A DNA stretch of 64,000 nucleotides, taken from contig NZ_AP013042.1 in NCBI RefSeq assembly GCF_001547755.1, forward strand, positions 434,001 through 498,000, written 5' to 3'. Below, one piece after another: positions 1 to 8,176 of the stretch. This stretch comes from an endosymbiont of Bathymodiolus septemdierum str. Myojin knoll (GTDB lineage: Bacteria; Pseudomonadota; Gammaproteobacteria; PS1; Pseudothioglobaceae). The notes below the pieces were generated by a model that ran no database searches, was not told the DNA's origin, and saw nothing but the letters and a program-made list of their open reading frames with translations. The position numbers and the translations under genes were made by a program. Position 1 is the first letter of the stretch, and each line of letters starts with the position of its first letter.

Positions 1-916
1 CAGTGTAAATAATGAATTCATTCACCAATCCTGCATCAACCATTGCACCAATCAAACCAGGCCCGGCTTCTAATAAAACACTGTTAATATCTTGCGCTGC
101 TAATTGCGACAAAATATCGCTTAAAACTAATTTTCCTGCATTATTGAGTTTGCTATTGGACATATTGAAAACTTGCGTTTCAGCGTCTGTCGAAAAAATA
201 TTAAGCGTCGTGTCTGTAATTTGATTCTTACCATCTACAACCACTCGCAAAGGCTTTACATTGACATCATTAAGACGCACTGTCATTGATGGATTGTCGG
301 CTAATACCGTACCAGAGCCCGTCATAATTGCCTGATGATTGGCGCGTAATTTTTGCACATCTAATCTTGCTGCTTCGCCTGTAATCCATTGACTTTCACC
401 CGATGACATTGCTGTTTTCCCATCAAGACTCATTGCGATTTTGCAAGTCACAAATGGTAAGCCAGTTGTCATTTTTTTGATAAAAGCACGGTTCAGATAT
501 TTGGCTTCACTTTCAAGTAAGCCAATTTTGACAACAATGCCCGCATCTTCCAACATTGCCACACCTTTACCACCCACTAGGGGATTGGGGTCAAGCATAG
601 CAATAATAACTTCTTTTGCGCCCGAGTCAATAATCGTTTGTGCACAAGGTGGTGTTTTTCCTTGATGTGAACAAGGCTCTAGAGTGACATACAAAGTAGC
701 ATCATTTGCTTGATGATTAATTTCTGCTAACGCATTGCTTTCCGCATGGGCTGCGCCGAATTTTTGATGGTAACCTTGCGCAATAATTTCGTCATTTTTT
801 GTAATAACGCAACCTACCATTGGATTTGACTGTACACCATATTGCCCCTTGCGAGCAAGTTTAAGTGCCAGCGACATAAATTGCGTCGCATTTGTTGAAA
901 AAGTTACCACAGTCAT
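1..916 (-). CDS. ribD: RibD, riboflavin-specific deaminase/reductase (partial, C-terminus off the left edge)
   Basis: Bifunctional cytosolic enzyme of riboflavin synthesis: deaminates the pyrimidine intermediate of GTP breakdown, then reduces its ribosyl side chain with NADPH. Translating the minus strand from the ATG at 916 gives a cytidine-deaminase-type domain with the zinc motif HAE near residue 50 and PCSHQGKTPPC near residue 75. The reductase domain follows (MSLDGKTA, then QWITG) and is still open at base 1. An in-frame TGA directly precedes the ATG, so no longer start is possible. It is divergent from recA with about 47 bp between them. Identification is firm; only the last part of the reductase domain is missing from the window. 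Confidence 0.93.
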   Translation of the reverse strand, partial: MTVVTFSTNATQFMSLALKLARKGQYGVQSNPMVGCVITKNDEIIAQGYHQKFGAAHAESNALAEINHQANDATLYVTLEPCSHQGKTPPCAQTIIDSGAKEVIIAMLDPNPLVGGKGVAMLEDAGIVVKIGLLESEAKYLNRAFIKKMTTGLPFVTCKIAMSLDGKTAMSSGESQWITGEAARLDVQKLRANHQAIMTGSGTVLADNPSMTVRLNDVNVKPLRVVVDGKNQITDTTLNIFSTDAETQVFNMSNSKLNNAGKLVLSDILSQLAAQDINSVLLEAGPGLIGAMVDAGLVNEFIIYT

Positions 917-963
917 TCAATTAATCGTAAAATTAAAGCCTTATTTTACCTCGGAGAAACCTC

Positions 964-1986
964 ATGAATGAACAGAAAAAACAAGCGCTAAAATCAGCGT
1001 TAGCTCAGATTGATAAACAATTTGGCAAAGGCTCGGTAATGTTCCTTGGTGATGATGAGGTGAATTCAGACATTGAAGCGGTTTCTACGGGCAGTTTGAG
1101 TTTGGATATTGCGCTTGGCATCGGTGGCTTGCCAAAAGGGCGAGTTATTGAAATTTACGGACCTGAATCTTCGGGTAAGACAACGCTAACTTTGCATGTG
1201 ATTGCAGAAATGCAAAAACTCGGTGGCACCGCTGCATTTATTGATGCAGAACATGCATTAGACCCACAATATGCCAAAAAATTGGGCGTCAATACCGATG
1301 AATTGCTGATTTCTCAGCCCGATACAGGTGAACAAGCATTGGAAATTACCGATATGTTGGTGCGTTCAGGTAGTGTTGATGTCGTGGTGATAGATTCTGT
1401 TGCCGCTTTGACGCCAAAGGCAGAAATCGAAGGTGAAATGGGTGCATCACATATGGGTTTGCAGGCGCGTTTGATGTCACAAGCGCTAAGGAAGCTAACC
1501 GCTAACATTAAGAAAACCAATACCATGGTTATTTTTATTAACCAATTAAGAATGAAAATTGGTGTAATGTTCGGTAATCCTGAAACGACAACAGGCGGTA
1601 ACGCCTTGAAATTTTACGCATCTGTACGCTTAGATATTCGTCGTATTGGTGCGATTAAAAAAGGTGATGAAATTATGGGTAATGAAACTCGGGTTAAAGT
1701 GCTAAAAAACAAAGTGGCACCACCGTTCAAACAAGCGGAATTCCAGATTCTTTATAACGAAGGTATTTCTCGTGAAAGTGAAATCATTGATTTGGGCGTT
1801 AAATATGAATTGGTGGATAAAGCCGGCGCTTGGTATAGCGTTGGTAGCGAAAGAATTGGACAGGGTAAAGATAAGGCGCGTGACTATTTGAAAGAGCATC
1901 CGGAAATGTGCGCCGACCTAGAAGAGAAAATCAAAGCAAAAGTGCTTAACCCGGAAGAAGTAAAGAAGGATAAAAACACTGAGTAA
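964..1986 (+). CDS. recA: RecA recombinase
   Basis: DNA-dependent ATPase that forms filaments on single-stranded DNA, drives strand exchange and triggers LexA self-cleavage. The 340-residue protein has Walker A GPESSGKT at residues 66-73, a Walker B region ending [10 protein letters not shown] near residue 140, and the DNA-binding loop region [21 protein letters not shown]. An acidic/lysine-rich tail closes the protein, as in other RecAs. A GGAG ribosome site lies just upstream of the ATG. recX follows immediately and probably overlaps the recA stop, the classical recA-recX order. No clear LexA box was identified upstream. Confidence 0.98.
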   Translation: MNEQKKQALKSALAQIDKQFGKGSVMFLGDDEVNSDIEAVSTGSLSLDIALGIGGLPKGRVIEIYGPESSGKTTLTLHVIAEMQKLGGTAAFIDAEHALDPQYAKKLGVNTDELLISQPDTGEQALEITDMLVRSGSVDVVVIDSVAALTPKAEIEGEMGASHMGLQARLMSQALRKLTANIKKTNTMVIFINQLRMKIGVMFGNPETTTGGNALKFYASVRLDIRRIGAIKKGDEIMGNETRVKVLKNKVAPPFKQAEFQILYNEGISRESEIIDLGVKYELVDKAGAWYSVGSERIGQGKDKARDYLKEHPEMCADLEEKIKAKVLNPEEVKKDKNTE

Positions 1987-2389
1987 AACTGCTTACAATA
2001 GTGCATTAGGAATGCTCGCTAAACGCGAGCATTCTTGCATGGAATTACACACGAAACTCATTCAATGGTATAAAGAGGACGAGGTGACTGAGGCAATTGC
2101 CAAACTCACTCAAGAAAACTATCAATCCGATGAACGCTTTGCCAGTGAGTTTATCCAAATGCGCTTTAACCAAGGCAAAGGGCCAATTAAAATAGCCATC
2201 GACCTAAGGCAACGAGGTATTCATGATTTTGATTTGTCTGAATATGATTTCTTTGCTTTAGCAAAAAGCATTAGGGTTAGAAAATATGGGGAAGAACCCC
2301 CATCTGAGCGTAAAGAAAAAGCCAAACAGCAGCGTTTTTTACAATCCAGAGGGTTTGATTTTGAACAGATTAATTGTTCTTTTGATTAA
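1979..2389 (+). CDS. recX: RecX regulatory protein, probable CTG start
   Basis: RecX binds RecA filaments and limits their extension. The protein shows the helical RecX pattern ([11 protein letters not shown], then [22 protein letters not shown], and a C-terminal [10 protein letters not shown]). The first ATG in frame is at 2012, but that start would cut the first family helix. The frame stays open upstream and encodes [10 protein letters not shown], which aligns with the RecX N-terminus known from E. coli. The only plausible start there is CTG at 1979, eight bases after an AGGA motif inside recA and overlapping the recA stop. With this start the protein is about 136 residues. The conventional alternative is ATG 2012 (125 residues). 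Confidence 0.85.
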   Translation: MSKTAYNSALGMLAKREHSCMELHTKLIQWYKEDEVTEAIAKLTQENYQSDERFASEFIQMRFNQGKGPIKIAIDLRQRGIHDFDLSEYDFFALAKSIRVRKYGEEPPSERKEKAKQQRFLQSRGFDFEQINCSFD

Positions 2390-2409
2390 TGCCATTTTTT
2401 AAAAATAAA

Positions 2410-3447
2410 CTAAACAATCGGTAGGGCAATTTTGCTATTGTAATGGTGCCATTCGTAGCGAATGGGGTAGTTACGACGATAATCTTCGAAGTTGGCAATG
2501 TCGGTAATTGCTATCGTGTCTTTTTTGAAATTATAGATAGTGTTTAGGGTGTCTTTAAGGGTGTTTTCTTGGATGCTCAAGGTGCCTGGGTCAATAAGGT
2601 TGACAATGGATGCATCTTGTTGTTCGCCTAAGTAATTGCACAGAGACTGATAGACCATAAAACTGCCTTGAAATTTAGCGTCAACTGAGTGACCCGCAAT
2701 ATGGGGCGTTGCCCAGTAGGCGTTTTTTTGCAGGGAAAGATTGATGTTAGGCTCATTTTCCCAACAGTCGATAATGTTGGCTTTGGTTGGCGTAGTTTGC
2801 CAAATAGATTCGTCGATAACACCACCGCGGGCGGCGTTAAATAGAATGGTATTGTCGCTGATGTGGTGGAAATTGTCGGCATTAAGCAAGTGGTAAGAGG
2901 GGTGTTTACCGTCTTTAGTGAGCGGCGTGTGAAAGGTAACAATGTCAGCGCTGAGCGCAGTATTTAAATCAACGAAATCTGGCAAATCTTCTTGTTCTTG
3001 GCGAATTGGGTCGCTTGGTAGGGTAGTGATACCCATTAATTCTGCTTTGGCTTTAAGGCGTGAGCCGACATTGCCAACACCAATAATACCGAGTGTTTTT
3101 TTAGTGTAATCAAAGTTCAATTTATCCGCTAAATTAACGATGGCAGCGATAACGAATTCGGCAACTGCCATTGAATTACATCCTTGTGCTGAGAAAAAAG
3201 TAATGTTGTTGGCTTGCAAATATTCTTGGTCAACATGGTCTAATCCAGCGACGGTTGAACCAACGAATTTAACTTGACTGCCTTTGAGTAGCGTTTCATT
3301 AACTTGAGTGCGTGAGCGAACAATCAACACATCGGCATCACGCACAATATTAGCATCAATGCTACGCCCTGCAATGGCACTAATATCGCCAAAACTGCCA
3401 AATATTTTGTCGTATGCATAACATGCATCGTCAATGACTAATTTCAT
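2410..3447 (-). CDS. pdxB: Erythronate-4-phosphate dehydrogenase
   Basis: NAD-dependent 2-hydroxyacid dehydrogenase that oxidises 4-phosphoerythronate in the DXP-dependent route to pyridoxal phosphate. The 345-residue protein begins [17 protein letters not shown]. It has the nucleotide-binding motif [12 protein letters not shown] near residue 120, and the family segments [11 protein letters not shown] and ATPHIAGHS holding the catalytic Arg, Glu and His. The ATG at 3447 is preferred over a longer open frame to 3531 because it has an AAAGGA ribosome site and matches the family N-terminus. The C-terminal PdxB dimerisation domain is present but short compared with the E. coli protein (378 residues). 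The gene runs tail to tail with recX and head to tail with ung upstream. Confidence 0.93.
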   Translation of the reverse strand: MKLVIDDACYAYDKIFGSFGDISAIAGRSIDANIVRDADVLIVRSRTQVNETLLKGSQVKFVGSTVAGLDHVDQEYLQANNITFFSAQGCNSMAVAEFVIAAIVNLADKLNFDYTKKTLGIIGVGNVGSRLKAKAELMGITTLPSDPIRQEQEDLPDFVDLNTALSADIVTFHTPLTKDGKHPSYHLLNADNFHHISDNTILFNAARGGVIDESIWQTTPTKANIIDCWENEPNINLSLQKNAYWATPHIAGHSVDAKFQGSFMVYQSLCNYLGEQQDASIVNLIDPGTLSIQENTLKDTLNTIYNFKKDTIAITDIANFEDYRRNYPIRYEWHHYNSKIALPIV

Positions 3448-3460
3448 TTTTATCCTTTTG

Positions 3461-4123
3461 TTACCAATCAATGGGTTTTTGTTTGTGTATTTTAAGATAG
3501 TCATTGGCTTTTGAAAAGTGTTTACAACCAAAAAATCCTTTGTGCGCTGAAAACGGGGAAGGATGGGTTGCGGTTAAAATTAAATGCTTATTAGCATCTA
3601 TGAGTTCAACTTTTTGCTGGGCATAACTGCCCCAAAGCATAAAAATAAGGTTTTCTTTTTCTTCGCTGAGCGTGTGGATGACGCCGTCGGTGAAATCAAT
3701 CCAGCCGCTATTAGCGTGTGATCCAGGGCTGTTTTTTTCTACGGTGAGGACGCTATTTAGCAGTAGCACACCTTGGGTTGCCCAGTGTTTAAGATTGCCA
3801 CTGTTATTAGCTGGGATGCCCAAATCTAACTCTAATTCTTGGTAAATGTTTCTAAGAGAGGGCGGGATTTTCATGCCATCAGCAACGGAGAAACTAAGAC
3901 CTTGCGCTTGCCCTTCGCTGTGATAAGGGTCTTGACCCAAGATGATAACCTTGACTTCGTTGAAAGGTGTCAGTTCAAAAGCTTTAAACCAGTTTTTTTG
4001 AGCGGGAAAAATGATTTTATTAGATTTCTTTTGTTGTGCTAAAAATGCCATTAATCGTCCTGCTGAATTGGTTTCCAGTAGGGCATTTATTTGAGGATGG
4101 TAGCCTATAAACTTGCCCACCAA
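3461..4123 (-). CDS. ung: Uracil-DNA glycosylase
   Basis: Excises uracil from DNA as the first step of base excision repair. The 220-residue protein has the family-1 water-activating motif GQDPYH at residues 63-68 and the DNA-intercalation motif [13 protein letters not shown] near residue 185. Length is normal for Ung. The ATG overlaps the end of the upstream thioredoxin-like gene by 19 bp, and pdxB follows after 13 bp, so the three minus-strand genes probably share a transcript. Confidence 0.96.
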   Translation of the reverse strand: MVGKFIGYHPQINALLETNSAGRLMAFLAQQKKSNKIIFPAQKNWFKAFELTPFNEVKVIILGQDPYHSEGQAQGLSFSVADGMKIPPSLRNIYQELELDLGIPANNSGNLKHWATQGVLLLNSVLTVEKNSPGSHANSGWIDFTDGVIHTLSEEKENLIFMLWGSYAQQKVELIDANKHLILTATHPSPFSAHKGFFGCKHFSKANDYLKIHKQKPIDW

Positions 4124-4605
4124 AGTCTGATTTTGTAACCAAAAGTGGTAACATAGCCAACTTCAACGAATTGAATTCTGCCTTTGGTGTTAATGAAAAA
4201 ACTACTTGGGGTTGCACGAACGCCAAATAATCGGGCTAAGGAGCCAGAGTTGTCGTTGATGATGTTGTTAATTTGCATATTATGCTTTTCAGCGTAGACT
4301 TTAAGTTCAGCGTCGGTGCCAGATTGCATCGCAATATTGAGGACTTTATAGTCTTTGCTAAGGGCTTGAATGTTATCATTTTCCAATTGGCAGATGCCAC
4401 ACCAAGTTGCCCAAAAATGGATAAGGGTGGCTTGCTCGGGCAAGGGGTTACTATTGACAATATCGCCGTTGAGCGTCTGAGAGGTGAAACTTGGCACCAT
4501 GCCCACAGTTAAATCTTGTTGTTGGTACATACGAATGACAAAAATGGCTAAAATAACCATCATAAATTGCATGAGTGTTTTACGGCTTGGTCGTTTGATA
4601 TTCAT
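4105..4605 (-). CDS. ScsD-like membrane-anchored protein disulfide oxidoreductase
   Basis: Thioredoxin-fold protein of the TlpA/ScsD type, expected to act on thiols on the outer face of the inner membrane. Residues about 10-26 form a single N-terminal membrane anchor. The redox motif is FWATWCGICQLE with cysteines at 69 and 72. The cis-proline loop is VRATPSSFF, and the C-terminus ends in a hydrophobic segment ([15 protein letters not shown]) typical of ScsD-like proteins. It is 166 residues long and the first gene of the leftward ung-pdxB run. The specific substrate cannot be read from the sequence. Confidence 0.85.
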   Translation of the reverse strand: MNIKRPSRKTLMQFMMVILAIFVIRMYQQQDLTVGMVPSFTSQTLNGDIVNSNPLPEQATLIHFWATWCGICQLENDNIQALSKDYKVLNIAMQSGTDAELKVYAEKHNMQINNIINDNSGSLARLFGVRATPSSFFINTKGRIQFVEVGYVTTFGYKIRLWWASL

Positions 4606-4613
4606 AAGTAAGC

Positions 4614-4696
4614 ATTATAAAGGATACAGCACTGGAAAGACGGTGAAACGGGGCGGCATAAAGATACGCCGAACGATAAATTAGTGAAATTTATAG
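4614..4696 (+). pseudogene. Truncated duplicate of the tpm 5' end (left part)
   Basis: This stretch repeats the ribosome-site region and first codons of the intact tpm gene at 12175, with only scattered differences. It lacks 21 bp that include the start codon; the missing bases lie between two GGAT repeats, so slipped or recombinational deletion is likely. The copy is split by the insertion element at 4697-6081, and its remaining part (ATTGTTTGTAGTTAG) is at 6090-6104, where similarity ends at about codon 33. It is non-functional and marks the left border of the island. Confidence 0.85.
4689..4696. repeat. 8-bp target site duplication, left
   Basis: ATTTATAG directly precedes the insertion element and is repeated at 6082-6089 after it. 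Removing the element plus one copy restores a continuous tpm-like sequence, which proves this is the insertion site. The edge is uncertain by one base. Confidence 0.8.
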
Positions 4697-4697
4697 A

Positions 4698-4723
4698 GAC
4701 CCTGTAAACCAGATTGTGTAAAC
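4698..4723 (+). repeat. Left terminal inverted repeat of the IS256-family element
   Basis: 26 bp, identical to the reverse complement of 6056-6081. Confidence 0.9.
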
Positions 4724-4759
4724 CCTCATATTTTATAATCCCTAAAAAGGAGAAAAAAC

Positions 4760-6041
4760 ATGAGTAACGCAACACTAAGAAAAAACCAAAAGAACCAACT
4801 GAACAACACAGGCATTAACCAACAAAAACTCCGTGCTTTTGCTGGTGAGCTTGCCAAAGACATCCACACCCAAGATGACTTGGCAGACTTGTCTGCATCA
4901 TTGGTTAAGATGACCATAGAAGCGGCACTTGGTGCTGAGATGGAACATCACCTTGGCTATCCAAAATATGGACAAAATGGCAATGAATCTAATGCCAGTA
5001 ATAACGCTCGCAATGGCTACTACTCTAAAATTTGTTAAAGGTAATCATGGCGAAGTTTGAACTTTGCTATTCCAAGGGATCGCAATGCTAACTTTGAGCC
5101 TGCTATCATTGAGAAGGGTCAAACCAGATTAGGCGCTTTTGATAATCAAATATTAAGCCTGTATGCCAAAGGCATGAGCACCCGTGATATTGTCACAACC
5201 TTTAAAGAGATGTATGACGCTGACATCTCAGCAACGTTGGTGTCCAATGTAACACAAGCGGTTATTGCTCAAGCCACAGAGTGGCGTAATCGTCCATTGG
5301 ATGAGATTTACCCCATTGTTTATTTAGACGGTATTGTCATTAAAGTTAGGCAAGATAAACAAATCATTAAAAAGACCATGTACATTGCCCTAGGCGTTAA
5401 TCTTGAGGGTAAAAAAGAATGTCTTGGCTTATGGTTGTCCAAAAATGAATCTTCTAAGTTCTGGTTGGGCGTTCTTAACGATATTGCTAATCGTGGCGTA
5501 AAAGACATCCTGATCGCCTCAGTCGATGGGTTAACGGGATTCCCCGAAGCTATTAATGCCGTGTTCCCACAGGCTGATGTACAACTGTGTATTGTTCATA
5601 TGGTTCGCAACTCGCTTAAATATGTGGGCTATAAGGAACGTAAGAATGTTGCTAGTGATTTAAAGCAAATCTATCAGTCTATTACTGAAGAAGAAGCTTT
5701 ATTGGCGTTAGATGAGTTTGAGTATAAATGGGATACGCAGTTCCCAAGTATCGCCAAATCGTGGCGACGAAATTGGGATAAATGTTGCTACTCTATTTGC
5801 TTATCCTGAGGCAATCAGAAAGGCAATCTATACCACTAATGCCATTGAATCCTTAAACTCAGTGATTAGAAAATCTATCAAAAACAGAAAGATTTTTAAT
5901 CATGATAACTCTGCTTTTAAAGTGGTCTTTTTAGCCATTGAAGCAGCCAGTAAGAAATGGACAATGCCAATACGAAATTGGTCACAAGCAATGAATCAGT
6001 TTATAATCCTACATGAGGATAGATTAAAGGATTATGTCTGA
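4760..6041 (+). pseudogene. IS256-family (mutator-type) transposase, frameshifted
   Basis: The coding sequence matches an IS256-type DDE transposase in pieces: residues MSNATLRKN to NARNGYYSKI (4760-5035), then AIPRDRNANFEPAI to SWRRNWDK (about 5060-5780), then VATLFAYPEAIRKAIYTTNAIESLN to the end (6041). Between pieces one and two the sequence seems to carry three extra bases, mostly T, that put a stop in frame (5036-5090). Between pieces two and three one extra T near 5781 shifts the frame. Catalytic-region motifs are still readable (YLDGIVIKV, SVDGLTGFPEAI, and LDEFEYKW). Without the insertions a protein of roughly 420 residues would result. Degeneration is the simplest reading; sequencing error in T runs is the alternative. 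Confidence 0.88.
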
Positions 6042-6055
6042 TTTTTGAAAGAGGT

Positions 6056-6081
6056 GTTTACACAATCTGGTTTACAGGGTC
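6056..6081 (-). repeat. Right terminal inverted repeat of the IS256-family element
   Basis: Reverse complement of 4698-4723, identical over 26 bp. The second target-site copy (ATTTATAG) follows at 6082-6089, then the rest of the tpm fragment to 6104. Confidence 0.9.
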
Positions 6082-6120
6082 ATTTATAGATTGTTTGTAG
6101 TTAGCACAAAATTAATTACT

Positions 6121-6270
6121 TTAACCCTTTGATTTTCTGCTCTGCATGCCTGAAAATTTAATAAAGCGCTTTACCCAATCGCAATAAGTATTCTCAGTTT
6201 TGTAAGCATAATTCATCCGTCGCATTACTTCTCGCATTTGTTGAATAATCGGCTTGTTTTCTGTTATCAT
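6121..6270 (-). pseudogene. Remnant of an integron-type tyrosine recombinase (IntI-like, N-terminal 49 codons)
   Basis: The minus strand from ATG 6270 encodes 49 residues before TAA at 6121. The core, MRRMNYAYKTENTYCDW followed by VKRFIKFSG, fits the N-terminal SAM-like DNA-binding domain of integron integrases (pattern VR..R.YS.RTE..Y..W..RFI.FHG). The catalytic domain with the R-H-R-Y residues is absent: sequence after the stop runs within 20 bp into the tpm fragment, so the gene was cut by recombination. It points away from the cassettes to its right, exactly as intI does in integrons. The integrase is inactive. Confidence 0.8.
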
Positions 6271-6458
6271 AAATGCTAAATTAAATCTAAAGTCAAGTTA
6301 CTATTTTTTATTCTTCGTGGTTTTGAATAATTTTTTTACTTAGATATCGTATATCAAGTAAAAATCTATTTTAAACCTATAAAACGGTAAAAATATGAAA
6401 TATTTACATGTCTTTAGTTTTAATAGAGTATATAAGGGAATATGTCCTTATACTAATA
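6271..6458. other. AT-rich region between integrase remnant and first cassette (attI position)
   Basis: In an intact integron this stretch would hold attI and the cassette promoter. No gene is seen. It is very AT-rich, and I could not pick a convincing promoter. It ends at the core site GTTAGGC (6459-6465). Confidence 0.5.
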
Positions 6459-6465
6459 GTTAGGC
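6459..6465 (+). other. Integron core site (attI/cassette 1 junction)
   Basis: GTTAGGC fits the GTTRRRY crossover consensus. Its TTAGGC part is complementary to the GCCTAAC that opens the attC at the end of the same cassette (7269-7275), the signature of a cassette inserted as a circle. Confidence 0.75.
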
Positions 6466-6475
6466 GGACAAACTA

Positions 6476-6970
6476 ATGAATTACAAAAAACTAATACTAA
6501 TTTATTTTGTATTTTTCCTTTTTGGATGTGTTCCGCAATATAAATATGAATTAATAAAATATAAAAATAGTAGTACCTCTTCAGAACAAGCAAAAGCAAT
6601 TTGCAAACCAAGAGCGGAATTAGAAGCGATAAAAGCAAAAAATTACGCCAAAGACAAGATTGATAGAGAAAAAAATCGTGTAACTGGATACAATTGTAAT
6701 TCAAATATTAATACACAAACCAATTCAAATATAAATAGCTACGGATACAATTATGCCAATATCTCAAGCAGGAGTAACGGTTATGACTCAACAAACTGTA
6801 CTGCAAGAACTGCTGGATATGGAGGAGGATGGGCAGCTGGCGCCTTAGCTGCTATGAATAGTGCAGATATAAGAAATACTTACAATAATACAAAAGAGTC
6901 TGTGTTTAATGGTTGTTTGGCAGAATATGGTTATGGCGTTAAAAAAACCTGTATTAAAAATTGCAATTAG
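6476..6970 (+). CDS. Small lipoprotein of unknown function (cassette 1)
   Basis: A 164-residue protein with a lipoprotein signal peptide: charged start, hydrophobic LILIYFVFFL, then lipobox FFGC-like (LFGC) with Cys18. The mature part is rich in Asn, Tyr and Ser (NINTQTNSNINSYGYN), has a Gly/Ala patch (GYGGGWAAGALAA), and carries several cysteines, including CLAEYGYGVKKTCIKNC at the end. The start ATG is 11 bp after the cassette core site. No family was recognised. Cassette genes of this type are often unique; the extra cysteines suggest a disulfide-bonded, envelope-located protein (inference). Confidence 0.7.
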   Translation: MNYKKLILIYFVFFLFGCVPQYKYELIKYKNSSTSSEQAKAICKPRAELEAIKAKNYAKDKIDREKNRVTGYNCNSNINTQTNSNINSYGYNYANISSRSNGYDSTNCTARTAGYGGGWAAGALAAMNSADIRNTYNNTKESVFNGCLAEYGYGVKKTCIKNCN

Positions 6971-6980
6971 TGGGGTGGTT

Positions 6981-7274
6981 ATGTCTTATAGAATAGATTC
7001 AGAATGGAATGCCAAAAACGAATTAAAGTGCCTTGTTATATTTAAAAAGTTAGAGCAAGAGGGTTTTCCAAGAGGAAGACAGATGCCTTATTGCAGAGAA
7101 ATGGCTCAAAATACAAAATTAAGTGCGGAAAATATCAGCGCCAAAGTAGGCAACTTTAAATCTGTTGCAAAGATAAATAACAAATCTAACGCATCAATAA
7201 ATACAGTAGAAATTTATAATAATTATGGACATCTTTCTACCAACCAAATTGAGGAAGCATTAAAAAATGCCTAA
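6981..7274 (+). CDS. Hypothetical protein, second gene of cassette 1
   Basis: The 97-residue product begins MSYRIDSEWNAKNELKCL and has a GGGTGG ribosome-site-like stretch directly before its ATG. A longer in-frame start at 6909 would overlap the previous gene widely and is less likely. The protein is helical and basic, with a central segment RGRQMPYCREMAQNTKLS followed by ISAKVGNFKSV. This loosely resembles the N-terminal specificity-like segment found in front of some HNH/restriction-type nucleases (r..s..lA..t.ls..ni..kl.Nf.svd). No catalytic motif is present. Its stop codon lies inside the attC start, as is usual for cassettes. Confidence 0.65.
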   Translation: MSYRIDSEWNAKNELKCLVIFKKLEQEGFPRGRQMPYCREMAQNTKLSAENISAKVGNFKSVAKINNKSNASINTVEIYNNYGHLSTNQIEEALKNA

Positions 7275-7325
7275 CAAATCATTCCAGCCGACCGCTGACG
7301 CGTCGGCTGAATTCAAGCGTTATAC
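7269..7325 (+). repeat. attC recombination site of cassette 1
   Basis: It opens with the inverse core GCCTAAC (7269-7275) and ends with GTTATAC (7319-7325). In between, an imperfect palindrome with CAGCCGAC pairing to GTCGGCTG can fold into the hairpin recognised by integron integrases. Length is 57 bp, at the short end of attC sites. Confidence 0.85.
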
Positions 7326-7402
7326 GGCACAGAAAACAATATGGTGCCCCTTGTTGGATACTGGGAAAGAACAATCACTATTGAAATGATGAGGGATAAT
7401 TA

Positions 7403-8176
7403 TTGTTAAATATAACTGATAAGTCAGTAGTTTCTGAACATACCCAAGATCGGCATTCATTTAAGAAGGTAGAACTCAAGGGAGCAGAATTCCAAAATCT
7501 TATTGAAGAACTCATAGATATTTTGCCTGATTATTATATAGACCCTTTATCAATGGCTAGCACTCTTGAGCGTTTAGGTAAGCCTGCTGCTGCGGAAAAG
7601 CTCAGAATAAAACTCCCCAAAGTAACAAAAATTCGCTCTGGCGATATTGGAGAAATTCTCACAACAGATTATATTGATGAAAAAACAGTATTTTCTGTAC
7701 CAATAAAGAAATTGAGATGGAAAGATCACCGCAATATGGCAATGCGTGGTGATGATGTTATCGGGGTACTTATAAATCAAGAAAATCAAACAATAAAATT
7801 CCTCAAAGCCGAAGCTAAAAGCAATCAATCGTTAAGTCGTAATGTTTTGTCAAAGGCAAGGGATGAGCTTGATCTTGATGAGGGTCTACCAGCACCACAT
7901 GCTCTTGAATTTGTGGCAGAAAGACTTAGAGACACAGGCAACCAAACTTTGGCAAACCTTATTGAAAAAGCACAGCTCTCTGATGGAATTGGTAATAGTC
8001 AAGTTGAGCACCTACTTTTTACCTTTACTGCATCGAAGCCTGAGAAACTTCAAAAAGAAGCATTTGATGATTATAGCGGTAATATAAAGCAGTCCTCTGT
8101 TGGTTTTCAAGTTAGTAATCACCAAGAGCTTATTGGAAGTGTTTATCAGGGAGTGCTAGATGGCCTCGGCGATTGA
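7403..8176 (+). CDS. hamA: HamA, Hachiman anti-phage nuclease (DUF1837)
   Basis: First component of the Hachiman defence system, in which HamA is a nuclease-fold protein controlled by the HamB helicase. The 257-residue product has the DUF1837 core: SGDIGEI near residues 79-85, RGDDVIG near 115-121 and LKAEAKS near 134-140. Together these look like a PD-(D/E)XK-type active site (Asp, then Glu-X-Lys). The start is TTG at 7403 behind a GAGGGAT ribosome site; nearby ATGs are out of frame. hamB begins inside its last codons (17-bp overlap), so the two are translationally coupled. Family assignment is from the motifs and the hamB neighbour. Confidence 0.87.
   Translation: MLNITDKSVVSEHTQDRHSFKKVELKGAEFQNLIEELIDILPDYYIDPLSMASTLERLGKPAAAEKLRIKLPKVTKIRSGDIGEILTTDYIDEKTVFSVPIKKLRWKDHRNMAMRGDDVIGVLINQENQTIKFLKAEAKSNQSLSRNVLSKARDELDLDEGLPAPHALEFVAERLRDTGNQTLANLIEKAQLSDGIGNSQVEHLLFTFTASKPEKLQKEAFDDYSGNIKQSSVGFQVSNHQELIGSVYQGVLDGLGD

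Larger units (their letters stand above)
4697..6081 (+). mobile_element. IS256-family insertion sequence (decayed)
   Basis: The 1385-bp element has perfect 26-bp terminal inverted repeats (4698-4723 and 6056-6081, outer end GACCCTGTAAACCAG) and an 8-bp target duplication. It contains one transposase reading frame of the mutator/IS256 type that is broken by several single-T insertions. It interrupts the truncated tpm copy. The ends look intact, so it could be moved in trans by a functional relative, but its own transposase appears dead. Confidence 0.9.
6460..7319 (+). mobile_element. Integron gene cassette 1 (about 860 bp)
   Basis: The cassette runs from the G/TT crossover at 6459/6460 to that at 7319/7320. 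It contains two rightward genes and a terminal attC site. Boundary evidence is the matching pair GTTAGGC (start) and GCCTAAC (attC start). Confidence 0.8.

Noticed and set aside
4484-4684. Plus-strand open frame running into the tpm fragment
   Set aside because: Antisense to the ScsD-like gene and not matching any family; it covers the tpm fragment in a different frame.
6453-6704. Minus-strand open frame over the cassette-1 lipoprotein gene
   Set aside because: It lies opposite a plausible lipoprotein gene with proper signal sequence and crosses the integron core site.
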